DNA of 34,380 bases from Segatella oulorum JCM 14966. GTDB lineage: Bacteria > Bacteroidota > Bacteroidia > Bacteroidales > Bacteroidaceae. The stretch covers positions 1-34,380 of the forward strand of contig NZ_BAJQ01000028.1 of the NCBI RefSeq assembly GCF_000613785.1, read 5' to 3'. Below, piece after piece: positions 26,694 to 34,380 of this stretch. The notes under the pieces are model-generated. The model had not been told where the DNA came from and ran no database searches. It saw only the letters and a list, made by a program, of their open reading frames with translations. The position numbers and the translations under genes are program-made. Numbering within the stretch: the stretch's first letter is position 1; each line of letters begins with the position of its first letter.

Positions 26694-27761
26694 TTATTGT
26701 TGTTCGGAGAATTGTTTGATGCGTTGTTCTTCAGATAGCTTGCAAATGAGCAACTTGCCGGCGTTCTCGGCCACGATATAGTCGTCGAGTCCTTGCACAA
26801 TGACCTGTTTCTCGTGCAGGGTGTGGATGATGCAGTTGTGAGTGTCGAAAACGGCGATGTCCGGTCCTATCAGCGCATTGTTATAGAGGTCCTTTCTGCT
26901 TTGTGCCAGCAAACTGCCCCATGTGCCTAAGTCGCTCCAGCCGAAATCGGCGGGGCAAACAAAGATTTCCTCGGCTTTTTCCATGATGGCGTAGTCAACC
27001 GAAATGCTCTCGCACTCAGGATAGCGCGCATCAATCATTTCTTGCTCGGCGGGCGTGCCGTAGAGCTTTTCCATGCCTTCGAAAATGCGCGATAATGCCG
27101 GCTGATAAACGCGGAATGCGTTGACAATGGTGCTCACATTCCAAATGAAGATGCCTGCGTTCCAAAAATAATTGTTTTCGCGGATATATTTCAAGGCCGT
27201 TTCGGCATCGGGCTTCTCTCTAAACGAGTCAACGCGATAGATTTCATGGTTGCGTGGCGAGGAAGCCGAAAGGTCGGCCTGAATGTAGCCATAGCCTGTT
27301 TCGGGGCGTGTGGGCCGCATGCCCAAGGTGACGATAGCATCGGTCTCGCCCGCAAATTTCAAGCACGACGCCACCACGCGCTGAAACTCTATGGTGTTGG
27401 TCACCACGTGGTCGCTCGGCGTCACCACCACATTGGCTTTGGGGTTGAGCGTTTTGATGCGCCAACTGACATAGGCAATGCAAGGCGCGGTGTTGCGTCG
27501 GCATGGCTCCGTCAGGATGTTTTCTGCGGGGATTTCGGGCAGCTGCTCTTTGCACAAATCATAATAGCTCTTGTTGGTGACCACCCACACATTCTCGGGC
27601 ACGCAAATGCCTTGGAAGCGCTCAAAAGTGAGTTGCAGCAGCGATTTGCCAACCCCCAACACGTCAATAAATTGTTTCGGACAATCGGCTGTGCTCATGG
27701 GCCAAAACCTGCTGCCCACGCCACCAGCCATGATGACTAAATGATTATTCTTATCCGCCAT
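26694..27761 (-). CDS. manC: Mannose-1-phosphate guanylyltransferase
   Basis: Makes GDP-mannose from GTP and mannose-1-phosphate. 355 residues, covering only the nucleotidyltransferase part; the fused phosphomannose-isomerase domain of some ManC proteins is absent. Signatures are [14 protein letters not shown] with [42 protein letters not shown], the FWNAGIFIW segment and [12 protein letters not shown]. It directly precedes gmd and shares its promoter, so the pair supplies deoxyhexose donors for surface glycans or glycoproteins. Confidence 0.97.
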   Translation of the reverse strand: MADKNNHLVIMAGGVGSRFWPMSTADCPKQFIDVLGVGKSLLQLTFERFQGICVPENVWVVTNKSYYDLCKEQLPEIPAENILTEPCRRNTAPCIAYVSWRIKTLNPKANVVVTPSDHVVTNTIEFQRVVASCLKFAGETDAIVTLGMRPTRPETGYGYIQADLSASSPRNHEIYRVDSFREKPDAETALKYIRENNYFWNAGIFIWNVSTIVNAFRVYQPALSRIFEGMEKLYGTPAEQEMIDARYPECESISVDYAIMEKAEEIFVCPADFGWSDLGTWGSLLAQSRKDLYNNALIGPDIAVFDTHNCIIHTLHEKQVIVQGLDDYIVAENAGKLLICKLSEEQRIKQFSEQQ

Positions 27762-27791
27762 ATTCTTTTTTTAAAATTTACGATTTCGCCC

Positions 27792-27799
27792 CAAAGGTA
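27792..27799 (-). promoter_or_regulatory. Promoter -7 box of manC-gmd (TACCTTTG)
   Basis: The minus strand reads TACCTTTG, a TAnnTTTG match, about 30 bases before the manC start. Confidence 0.65.
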
Positions 27800-28072
27800 A
27801 TCATTTTTTTCTTAACGGCCTACTAACGGGCAGCCGAACATCGTTTTGCAGCACCATCATCTCACCGGCAAAGGCCTATCTGCCACCATACCTTGCTGTC
27901 ATCTCGCTAGACGAACCCCTTTCCTGCGATAAACCATACGGATAGTCGTCGGCGAGCACCTCGCCGACAACCTTTGGGGCATCTACCCTATTTGGATTGC
28001 GTGGGACGGCTCATCATCCATAAAAAACTGCAAAAATCAGGGGCGAACACCTGCTCCTACTCCACTTTTTAT

Positions 28073-28080
28073 TACTTTTG
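28073..28080 (+). promoter_or_regulatory. Promoter -7 box of the MscS-type channel gene (TACTTTTG)
   Basis: TACTTTTG matches TAnnTTTG, 31 bases before the ATG at 28112. It rules out the longer upstream start at 27974. Confidence 0.65.
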
Positions 28081-28111
28081 CACGAAACAAGACGCATTTA
28101 ACATTCAAAAT

Positions 28112-28875
28112 ATGACGAAAAAACTGTCCTTGCTGCTGCTGTCACTGCTGTTGCTGTTGCCGGCTCGCGCCGTGCTCAAAGAGGGTAACATTGAAAGCAC
28201 GCTCTCTATTCTTCGCACCGAACTTACCAACTATCGCAATGACTTAGACCGGCAATCGGGCGACATGAAAGACCAGCAAAATGCGGTTCAAGACATGTTG
28301 TTCAACGTGATGGCGCGGAGCAATCAAAATGCGCTGATGCTCTATTCACAAAAGCCCGAATATGTGTTCGACTTGGCTTATGCATGCCACGAGGCCACCA
28401 AGCAATATGAGGACTTTAAGCAAAACCTGCTGCCTGTTCGACAACTCATCGACCAAAACAAGTCGGAGATTGCACGCTACGATAATCTCATCAACACGCT
28501 CAGCTCCATGAACGTGGCCAATCTCGGTCCCAAGGCGCGCCTTGACAAGGGGGTGTGTCTGACGCTGGCCATCAACATCCGCCACACCTTGAGCGACAAC
28601 AGCAAGCAGTTCACCGATTACATTCGTTATTATGACTCGATCGAGCAGCAATTACAAGCAATCAACAATTACGCCAACCAATGTTACCGCGAAATTCAAT
28701 TCTCGATTTTCAACAATGCAGGACAGAACTATTTCAGCTTGCTCAAACAGCTGCCCGAGAACCTGAAAGAGTCGAAACTGGCCGTGCAAAGCAAATATTT
28801 TGAGAAGACCAAGGTGCGCTCGCAATGGGACGGGCGTTACATCGTCACGCTTTTCAGTCTCATTGTGTTCTATGG
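28112..28875 (+). CDS. Large MscS-type channel, N-terminal periplasmic part (frameshifted)
   Basis: The start at 28112 gives a clear signal peptide (MTKKLSLLLLSLLLLLPARA). About 200 residues rich in Gln, Asn, Asp and Leu follow and look like a helical or coiled-coil periplasmic domain. The first membrane helix starts at RYIVTLFSLIVFYG. The frame then changes: it continues to 29002 in a Ser/Pro-rich nonsense sequence, while the natural continuation LIAAAANFLIARYLMPKR is in the -1 frame. Restoring one G at TATGGCTC (28871-28878) fuses this part to the channel part as a 782-residue protein. Confidence 0.85.
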
Positions 28876-30459
28876 CTCATCGCCGCTGCTGCCAATTTTC
28901 TCATCGCACGCTATCTCATGCCCAAACGCTTGCGCCGCCCCGCCATCATCGCCCGGCGGAAATATATTGTCATGGCCTCGTCGGCTATCACGTTGGCCGT
29001 AATCTTAGGAGTCATCCGTTTCTTCTTCGCCTCACAACATTTTATTGTCATGGCGAGCAGTTTGCTCGTGGGCTACACTTGGTTGGTGGCCGTGATTTTA
29101 GTCTCGCTACTGCTGCGTTTAGGCGGGCGACAAATTAAAAGCGCGTTCTATCTCTATGCGCCTCTCATGGGCATGAGCCTTAGCGTGATCATCTTCCGCA
29201 TCGTGCTCATCCCCGACAACCTGGTGAATTTACTGCTACCCCCCATGCTGTTCGTCTTCACCTTGTGGCAATGGTTGGTCATTCGCCGTCACACGCGCCA
29301 TGTTCCCCAGAGCGACACGCTGCTTTCCTATGCGTCGCTGCTGGTGTTTGGACTGTCCTTGCTGGCTTCGTGGATGGGCTACACGCTGCTCAGCGTGCAA
29401 GTGCTCATTTGGTGGATGATGCAACTCACGTGCATCCTCACCATCACTTGTCTGCGTGGTTGGCTCAAAGCCTGGGGCATTAAGCATCGCATGAGAGAGC
29501 AAAAAATCACTAAAACATGGAGCTTTAGCCTTGTTTATCAAGTGGTGCTGCCCGTGCTCGCCATCGCCTCATTCCTCTTGGCTATTTATTGGGCGGCTGA
29601 TGTGTTTAATCTCAGCGATAAAATCTGGGACATCTATCGCCATGCCTATATCAACACCAAATGGTTCTCGGCCAGCATCCTTTCGGTGGCCGAGGTGGTG
29701 TCGATCTACTTCTTATTCAAATATCTCAACCATAGCATAAAAGCGTTTCTGAAACTCCACTTCGAACGCTCCGACCTCAGCACGGCCGCAAGCCGTTTCA
29801 CCATGGCCAAGAATGTAGTTCAGGTGGCCGTATGGGGCTTCTGGACTATTTGCTCTTTAGCCGTCTTCCACATCGACAACACATGGCTTGTGGTTGTTTC
29901 GGGCGGTTTTTCAACAGGTGTTGGTTTTGCCATGAAAGATATTCTCGAAAACATCTACTACGGCATTTCGCTCATGGCGGGTCGTGTAAAGGTGGGCGAC
30001 TATATCATTTGCGATGGCATCCGCGGTCGTGTGAGCTCCATCAGCTACATCTCTACAACCATCGAGGCCAATGATGGCTCGGTTATTTCTTTCCAAAACA
30101 GCCAGCTACTCACCAAGAACTATAAGAACATGACGAAAAACCATGGCTACGAGGTCGCTGTTTTAGAAGTGGGTGTGGCCTATGGCAACAACCTCAAACA
30201 AGTGAGAGAACTCTTGCAGAAGAACATTCTCAAGTTGCCTTGCGTTGACGTCACTCGCGGTGTGACGGTGATGGTGAAAGAACTGGCCGACAGTGCCGTG
30301 ACGCTCAAGATTGTAGCGTGGGTGCCCGTGCTGACTCAGGCCATTGATTGCAGTCGCATTCTGGAATGTGCATACGACACACTCAACGCCAACAACATCG
30401 AGATTCCGTTCCCACAACAAGATGTGCACATTGTGCACAACGAAACGAGTCAACATTAA
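28876..30459 (+). CDS. Large MscS-type mechanosensitive channel, membrane and C-terminal part (frameshifted)
   Basis: Inner-membrane tension-gated channel that releases solutes during hypo-osmotic shock. The open frame reaches back to 28825, but homology starts near 28876. Several membrane helices follow (for example ITLAVILGVIRFFF, LLVGYTWLVAVILVSLLLRL, VVLPVLAIASFLLAIYWA). The pore helix and beta domain of the MscS family come last: VVVSGGFSTGVGFAMKDILENIYYGI, then GRVKVGDYIICDGIRGRVSSISYISTTI and FQNSQLLTKNYKN. The C-terminal alpha-beta domain is complete. The architecture resembles the long MscK/YbdG-like group rather than E. coli MscS. Confidence 0.9.
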   Translation, partial: LIAAAANFLIARYLMPKRLRRPAIIARRKYIVMASSAITLAVILGVIRFFFASQHFIVMASSLLVGYTWLVAVILVSLLLRLGGRQIKSAFYLYAPLMGMSLSVIIFRIVLIPDNLVNLLLPPMLFVFTLWQWLVIRRHTRHVPQSDTLLSYASLLVFGLSLLASWMGYTLLSVQVLIWWMMQLTCILTITCLRGWLKAWGIKHRMREQKITKTWSFSLVYQVVLPVLAIASFLLAIYWAADVFNLSDKIWDIYRHAYINTKWFSASILSVAEVVSIYFLFKYLNHSIKAFLKLHFERSDLSTAASRFTMAKNVVQVAVWGFWTICSLAVFHIDNTWLVVVSGGFSTGVGFAMKDILENIYYGISLMAGRVKVGDYIICDGIRGRVSSISYISTTIEANDGSVISFQNSQLLTKNYKNMTKNHGYEVAVLEVGVAYGNNLKQVRELLQKNILKLPCVDVTRGVTVMVKELADSAVTLKIVAWVPVLTQAIDCSRILECAYDTLNANNIEIPFPQQDVHIVHNETSQH

Positions 30460-30585
30460 AACAAACGACAAGCCGTTTGGAATGCTTTCAAAAAAGAATA
30501 GGAATTAGTGCCTAAAGAATAGGAAAACGTCTTGCAAAAGCAATAGAATAAGGAGGAAAAGTTTGCGCTTTTCTTCCTTTTTATG

Positions 30586-30593
30586 TAATTTTG
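30586..30593 (+). promoter_or_regulatory. Promoter -7 box of the kdsA operon (TAATTTTG)
   Basis: TAATTTTG matches TAnnTTTG, 20 bases before the ATG at 30614. The resulting leader is very short, which favours the 30614 or 30620 start over the open frame at 30563. A 12-base word (AAAGAATAGGAA) is repeated at 30493 and 30514 upstream. Confidence 0.65.
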
Positions 30594-30613
30594 CACACCA
30601 AGTAAAAACGTTT

Positions 30614-31372
30614 ATGCTTATGCAACCCATCTTTATTGCTGGCCCCTGCGTGATTGAATCCGCAGAAATTTTAGATATCGTTGCCCGCAAATTGGTTGAA
30701 ATCAACAACAAATTGGGCACTGATATCATCTTTAAATCCTCTTTCGACAAAGCTAACCGCACATCGCTCCGCTCGTTCCGAGGTCCGGGATTGACACGCG
30801 GTTTGCAAATGTTGGCCGACATCAAAGCAAAATATGGGCTGAAACTGCTCACCGACATTCACGAGAGTTATCAAGTAGAAGCCGCTGGCGAAGTGTGCGA
30901 TGTGCTGCAAATTCCGGCATTCCTTTGTCGCCAAACCGATTTACTTGTCGCTGCAGCCCGAACTGGGAAAACGGTGAACATCAAGAAAGCGCAATTCCTA
31001 AGCGGCCAAGATATGCGCTATCCTGTGGAGAAAGCCATGGAGAGTGGCGCCAAGGAGGTGTGGCTCACCGAACGTGGTAATTGTTTTGGCTACAATAATT
31101 TGGTAGTTGATTTCCGTAACATTCCCGACATGAAGGCTTTCGTCCCCACTGTGATAATGGACTGCACACATAGCGTACAACGTCCTGGAGCCGGGAATGG
31201 TTCGACGAGTGGCGACCGCAAATTTGTGCCTGCCATGGCGCTTGCAGCAAAGGCCTTTGGGGCAACCGGCTATTTCTTTGAAGTGCACCCCGACCCCGAC
31301 CATGGACTAAGCGACGGCCCCAACATGCTGCAACTCGACAACTTGCAAGGACTCATTGAAAAACTATTGTAA
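30614..31372 (+). CDS. kdsA: 3-deoxy-8-phosphooctulonate (Kdo-8-P) synthase
   Basis: Condenses PEP with arabinose-5-phosphate to Kdo-8-phosphate for the LPS inner core. From 30614 the product is 252 residues. Motifs are IAGPCVIES, FKSSFDKANRTS, FRGPGLTRGL, TDIHE, PAFLCRQTDLL, NIKKAQFLS, ERGNCFGYNNLVVD and VHPDPDHGLSDGPN. The Cys12 in GPC occupies the place that is Cys in metal-dependent enzymes (Aquifex type) and Asn in metal-independent E. coli KdsA, so this should be a metal-dependent enzyme. kdsD starts one base after its stop. Confidence 0.96.
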   Translation: MLMQPIFIAGPCVIESAEILDIVARKLVEINNKLGTDIIFKSSFDKANRTSLRSFRGPGLTRGLQMLADIKAKYGLKLLTDIHESYQVEAAGEVCDVLQIPAFLCRQTDLLVAAARTGKTVNIKKAQFLSGQDMRYPVEKAMESGAKEVWLTERGNCFGYNNLVVDFRNIPDMKAFVPTVIMDCTHSVQRPGAGNGSTSGDRKFVPAMALAAKAFGATGYFFEVHPDPDHGLSDGPNMLQLDNLQGLIEKLL

Positions 31373-31373
31373 A

Positions 31374-32354
31374 ATGGAGCAAGATAACGATATACAGACA
31401 CGCATCAAACAAGCCTGCCAATGGGGCATTCAAGCGCTTAAAGAAGAAGCTGAAGCCATTCACGAACTCATTCCACAAGTAGACGAGAACTTCACTAAGG
31501 CGGTGGAGATGATGTATAACTGTCACGGAAAAATCATCGTGACAGGTGTTGGAAAGAGTGGGAATATCGGTGCAAAGATTGCAGCTACACTGGCTTCTAC
31601 AGGGACACCCGCCTTTTTCATCAACCCTTTGGATGTGTACCATGGCGATTTGGGCGTAATGACTGCCGACGATGTAGTGCTGGCATTGAGTAATTCGGGG
31701 CAGACCGACGAACTGTTGCGGTTCATTCCGATGGTGCTCCACATGAACATTCCCATCATTTCGATGACGGCCAACCCGCAATCGCTGTTGGCGAAATATA
31801 GCAATGCGCACATTCAAGTGTGGGTGAAAAAGGAAGCGTGTCCACTTAATCTTGCACCAACCAGCAGCACCACGGCAGCTTTGGCCATGGGCGATGCTTT
31901 AGCTATAGCGCTGATGCAAGTGCGCAACTTCCGCCCACAGGACTTCGCCCAATTCCATCCTGGTGGTGAGCTGGGCAAACGTTTGCTCATGACAGCGGGT
32001 GACGTGATGCGCACAGAGGACCTGCCCATCATCCCACAAGATATGCACTTGGGCGAAGCTATCATCTGCGTGAGCAAAGGCCAATTAGGTTTGGGCGTTG
32101 CTTTAGAAGACAATAAAGTGATTGGCCTCATCACCGACGGCGACATTCGTCGTGCCATGGAGCGCTGGCAAGCCGAATTCTTCAACCACACCGTGAGCGA
32201 CATCATGACACGCACGCCAAAACATGTGTTGCCCACTACTAAAATCACCGAAATCCAAGCCATCATGCACCGGCACAAAATCCATACCGTGCTCGTAACT
32301 GACGAACAAAAACACTTGCTTGGCGTAGTCGATCATTACGCTTGCATGTTGTAA
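31374..32354 (+). CDS. kdsD: Arabinose-5-phosphate isomerase KdsD/KpsF
   Basis: Isomerises ribulose-5-phosphate to arabinose-5-phosphate, the substrate of the KdsA encoded just upstream. 326 residues from the ATG at 31374. An N-terminal SIS sugar-isomerase domain has GVGKSGNIGAKIAATLASTG, HGDLGV and LALSNSGQTDEL. A C-terminal pair of CBS domains follows (VMRTEDLPIIPQDM, then DGDIRRAMER and the second repeat starting VSDIMTRTPKHVLP). An upstream TTG in frame (31356) lies inside kdsA and adds no homology. The one-base spacing indicates translational coupling, so the two consecutive Kdo steps are made together. Confidence 0.96.
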   Translation: MEQDNDIQTRIKQACQWGIQALKEEAEAIHELIPQVDENFTKAVEMMYNCHGKIIVTGVGKSGNIGAKIAATLASTGTPAFFINPLDVYHGDLGVMTADDVVLALSNSGQTDELLRFIPMVLHMNIPIISMTANPQSLLAKYSNAHIQVWVKKEACPLNLAPTSSTTAALAMGDALAIALMQVRNFRPQDFAQFHPGGELGKRLLMTAGDVMRTEDLPIIPQDMHLGEAIICVSKGQLGLGVALEDNKVIGLITDGDIRRAMERWQAEFFNHTVSDIMTRTPKHVLPTTKITEIQAIMHRHKIHTVLVTDEQKHLLGVVDHYACML

Positions 32355-32373
32355 TAAAACCTATTTCCACGAT

Positions 32374-33642
32374 TTGAAATCTACACTGTTCATCATCAGT
32401 TTGCTCTTGAGTTGCGCCTTACAAAGCGTGGCACAATCGGCCGACACCCTTGTTAAGCGCGACTTAATGAGCCATGGCGTTAGTTTCACCCACGACAACA
32501 CCGTGGTATTGCTGCCCTCGGGACAAGAGAAGTTCGACGATATGTTTCGCGCCATTCGTCAAGCCAAAAAGAGCATCCATTTAGAGTATTTCAACTTTCG
32601 CAACGATTCCATCGCCAGCCTGCTCTTTAGCCTCTTAGAAGAACGAGCACAAGCAGGCGTAGAAGTGCGCGCCCTGTTCGATGCCTTTGGAAATTCCTCC
32701 AACAATCGTCCGCTAAAGCGGCAGCATCTTGACACCATACGCGCGAAAGGAATCGAAATCTACGAATTCGACCCCATCACTTTCCCCTGGATCAATCACG
32801 TCTTTGCACGCGACCACCGCAAAATTGTGGTCATCGATGGCTCCGTGGCTTATACGGGCGGCATGAATGTGGCCGACTACTACATCAAAGGCACAGAAGC
32901 TGTGGGCGAATGGCACGACATGCATTGCCGCATAGAAGGTAGCGCTGTGAACACCCTACAACAGATTTTCCTCAACATTTGGAACAAAACCACAGGGCAG
33001 CACGTTGGTGGGGCACCATATTTCCGCGGTGGAAAGTTGCAGCCCAACGCGTTTCAAGGACTCAAACCTGACGTGTGCGCAAGCAAAGGGCACAAGCAGG
33101 TGGGCATCATCAATCGTGAGCCCCACACCAGCAATAAGATTATCCGCCAGTTCTATCTCTCGGCCATCAATCACGCCCGCGACAGTATTAAAATCATCAA
33201 CCCCTACTTCACCCTCAACCACAAGCTGAAACAAGCGCTCAAGCGCGCTGCTGCCCGAGGCGTGAAAGTCGACATCATGCTGAGCGTGCGCAGCGATATT
33301 CCCCTCACTCCCGACTGCGGTTTCTACAATGCCCACAAACTCATGAAGCGAGGTTGCCACATTTGGCTCTACGAACCTGGGTTTCATCACACCAAAATCA
33401 TCACCGTCGACGGACAACTTTGCACCGTTGGCAGTGCCAACCTCAATGCACGGAGCCTCAGTTGGGATTATGAAGAGAATGCCGTAATCCTCGATCCCTG
33501 CACCACAAAGCAGTTGGACGACCTGTTCAATCGCGAAAAGAAAGATAGTTTCTACCTCACCGAAGAAAAATGGAAACAATGGCGAACACCATGGCAGCGC
33601 TTCCGCGGATTCATAGGCCATGTGATTGCTCCCTTTTTATAA
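32374..33642 (+). CDS. Phospholipase D-family cardiolipin synthase-like protein
   Basis: 422 residues with two HKD motifs: H148-R-K150-x4-D155 (HRKIVVIDG) and H339-T-K341-x4-D346 (HTKIITVDG). Each is followed by Gly- and Asn-containing segments (TGGMNVAD, GSANLNARS) typical of bacterial cardiolipin synthases. These enzymes join two phosphatidylglycerols or transfer a phosphatidyl group. Instead of the usual two N-terminal membrane helices it has a cleavable-looking signal peptide (FIISLLLSCALQSVAQSAD), as in other Bacteroidetes members, so it should act in the periplasm. The only in-frame start is TTG at 32374, because a stop lies at 32353-32355. It lies 19 bases after kdsD. Confidence 0.9.
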   Translation: MKSTLFIISLLLSCALQSVAQSADTLVKRDLMSHGVSFTHDNTVVLLPSGQEKFDDMFRAIRQAKKSIHLEYFNFRNDSIASLLFSLLEERAQAGVEVRALFDAFGNSSNNRPLKRQHLDTIRAKGIEIYEFDPITFPWINHVFARDHRKIVVIDGSVAYTGGMNVADYYIKGTEAVGEWHDMHCRIEGSAVNTLQQIFLNIWNKTTGQHVGGAPYFRGGKLQPNAFQGLKPDVCASKGHKQVGIINREPHTSNKIIRQFYLSAINHARDSIKIINPYFTLNHKLKQALKRAAARGVKVDIMLSVRSDIPLTPDCGFYNAHKLMKRGCHIWLYEPGFHHTKIITVDGQLCTVGSANLNARSLSWDYEENAVILDPCTTKQLDDLFNREKKDSFYLTEEKWKQWRTPWQRFRGFIGHVIAPFL

Positions 33643-33660
33643 AATCAATCTGATGAAAAA

Positions 33661-34299
33661 ATGAGCGAAACCAATCCTCACCCCACAGACCACATGCCAC
33701 CTCATGCGGCAATGCGACCCAAAATCGCCATCATCGACAACAATGTCCTGGCAACAATCGGGCTGAAAAGTCTGCTACAAAACGTGATGCCCATTGCCGA
33801 CATCGAAACCTTTTCGACACTCAATGAGCTCGAAACCGCCGGTGCCCAACAGTTCATACATTATTTTGTGGCCCTGAAAATCATGCTCGAAAATCGCCCC
33901 TTCTTCTTGGCACAGCACCAAAAAACGATTGTCCTTACCACAGAACAAACTCACGAGCACAAGGTGATGGAGTTTAAAACGCTTTGCATCAGCACCAGCG
34001 AAGAGCAACTTGTGAAGGCCATTCTGCAATTAGAGCAATATGGACATCCCGGCGGAAGGAACCTGCCCGAAATGCCCAAAGCGCTCAAAACGAAACTGCT
34101 CACCGACCGCGAAATCGAAGTACTTGCACTCATTGCACAAGGCTTCATCAACAAAGAAATTGGCCGCCAACTTAACATTGGCCTTACAACGGTCATCAGC
34201 CACCGAAAAAATATCACAGAGAAACTCGGCATGAAAAGCGTCAGTGCCCTCACCATCTACGCCGTCATGCACGGTTATGTGGACATCAACAAAATTTAA
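33661..34299 (+). CDS. LuxR/NarL-type regulator with degenerate receiver domain
   Basis: 212 residues. The C-terminal part (about 146-208) is a NarL/LuxR helix-turn-helix: LLTDREIEVLALIAQGFINKE, then LNIGLTTVISHRKNITEKLG. The N-terminal part starts KIAIIDNNVLATIGLKSLL (21-39), which looks like the first strand and helix of a receiver. The second acidic position is Asn, and the segment where the phosphorylated Asp is expected (QFIHYFVALKIM, 64-75) has no Asp. Phosphorylation control is therefore unlikely. No sensor kinase is adjacent. It follows the cls-like gene by 18 bases, so it appears to be the last gene of the kdsA unit. Its targets are unknown. Confidence 0.85.
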   Translation: MSETNPHPTDHMPPHAAMRPKIAIIDNNVLATIGLKSLLQNVMPIADIETFSTLNELETAGAQQFIHYFVALKIMLENRPFFLAQHQKTIVLTTEQTHEHKVMEFKTLCISTSEEQLVKAILQLEQYGHPGGRNLPEMPKALKTKLLTDREIEVLALIAQGFINKEIGRQLNIGLTTVISHRKNITEKLGMKSVSALTIYAVMHGYVDINKI

Positions 34300-34380
34300 G
34301 GGCGTTCGCTCCCACCTTCTCAAAAACGGCATAGTCCTCGGGGGATTTTTCGATTCTCAAACTGAAACACGTCAGTCCCC
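34300..34380. other. Window end, no gene recognised
   Basis: The last 81 bases hold no recognisable start of a gene and no clear terminator; the next gene lies outside the window. Confidence 0.4.

Larger units (their letters stand above)
27762..28111. other. Divergent intergenic region between manC and the MscS gene
   Basis: About 350 bases without a gene. It holds the manC promoter box at 27792-27799 (minus) and the channel promoter box at 28073-28080 (plus). A perfect 9-bp hairpin (GTCGGCGAG-CAC-CTCGCCGAC, 27948-27968) is not followed by Ts. The open frame starting at 27974 reads through the promoter and is not used upstream of 28112. Confidence 0.6.

Noticed and set aside
26684..26800. 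N-terminal extension of gmd
   Set aside because: It overlaps the end of manC and is not GMD-like; the ATG at 26683 gives the canonical N-terminus.
27974..28111. Upstream extension of the MscS-type gene
   Set aside because: It includes the TACTTTTG promoter box; the signal peptide begins at 28112.
30471..30485. Weak stem after the channel gene as a terminator
   Set aside because: Only five base pairs (AAACG/CGTTT) and no T-run.
32956..33621. 221-codon minus-strand frame inside the phospholipase D gene
   Set aside because: Antisense shadow; both HKD motifs lie on the plus strand.

Overview
The window reads as a chromosomal segment of a Gram-negative Bacteroidales bacterium, most likely of the Prevotella group. 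Four things point there: promoters with a TAnnTTTG -7 box in front of most transcription units, Bacteroidetes-style protein versions (long PurF with a short propeptide, DAHP synthase fused to chorismate mutase, SppA of about 590 residues, signal-peptide phospholipase D synthase), lipid A/Kdo genes, and a methylmalonyl-CoA carboxyltransferase cluster. This is an inference from recognised families; no database search was possible. No tRNA, rRNA, IS element, prophage or CRISPR array was seen.

Layout. (1) 389-2343, minus: groES-groEL, with an operator-like set of phased inverted repeats over its promoter. (2) 2654-7443, plus: sppA-lpxK-punA-thiL, tightly packed and ended by an intrinsic terminator. 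(3) 7444-7880: a tandem array of 41-bp palindromic units derived from, or resembling, that terminator. (4) 7888-9275, minus: a PanE-family oxidoreductase and a 56-residue lipoprotein. (5) 9543-15800, minus: purF (frameshifted)-carA-carB, glutamine-dependent entry steps of purine and pyrimidine synthesis. (6) 15881-16672, minus: a lone Wza-like export lipoprotein. (7) 16871-19065, minus: mmdA, a 49-residue protein and a frameshifted biotin carrier. (8) 19304-22857, plus: MltF-like lytic transglycosylase, DAHP synthase/chorismate mutase, and an EEP-family phosphoesterase. (9) 23058-25336, plus: ffh and folD. (10) 25589-27761, minus: manC-gmd for GDP-mannose to GDP-4-keto-6-deoxymannose. (11) 28112-30459, plus: a large MscS-type channel (frameshifted). 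(12) 30614-34299, plus: kdsA-kdsD-phospholipase D synthase-LuxR-type regulator.

Envelope biogenesis is the common thread: lipid A (lpxK), Kdo (kdsA, kdsD), phospholipid (cls), GDP-sugar (manC, gmd), polysaccharide export, murein turnover, osmotic protection. Housekeeping metabolism and protein folding are interleaved.

The most striking features are: the palindromic 41-bp array behind thiL; phased TGACA/TGTCA repeats at groES; and four clear plus one probable reading-frame breaks within 34 kb. Each break is repaired by adding back one or two bases. That pattern suggests sequencing or assembly deletions at least as much as biology, so the broken genes should not be called dead without resequencing.
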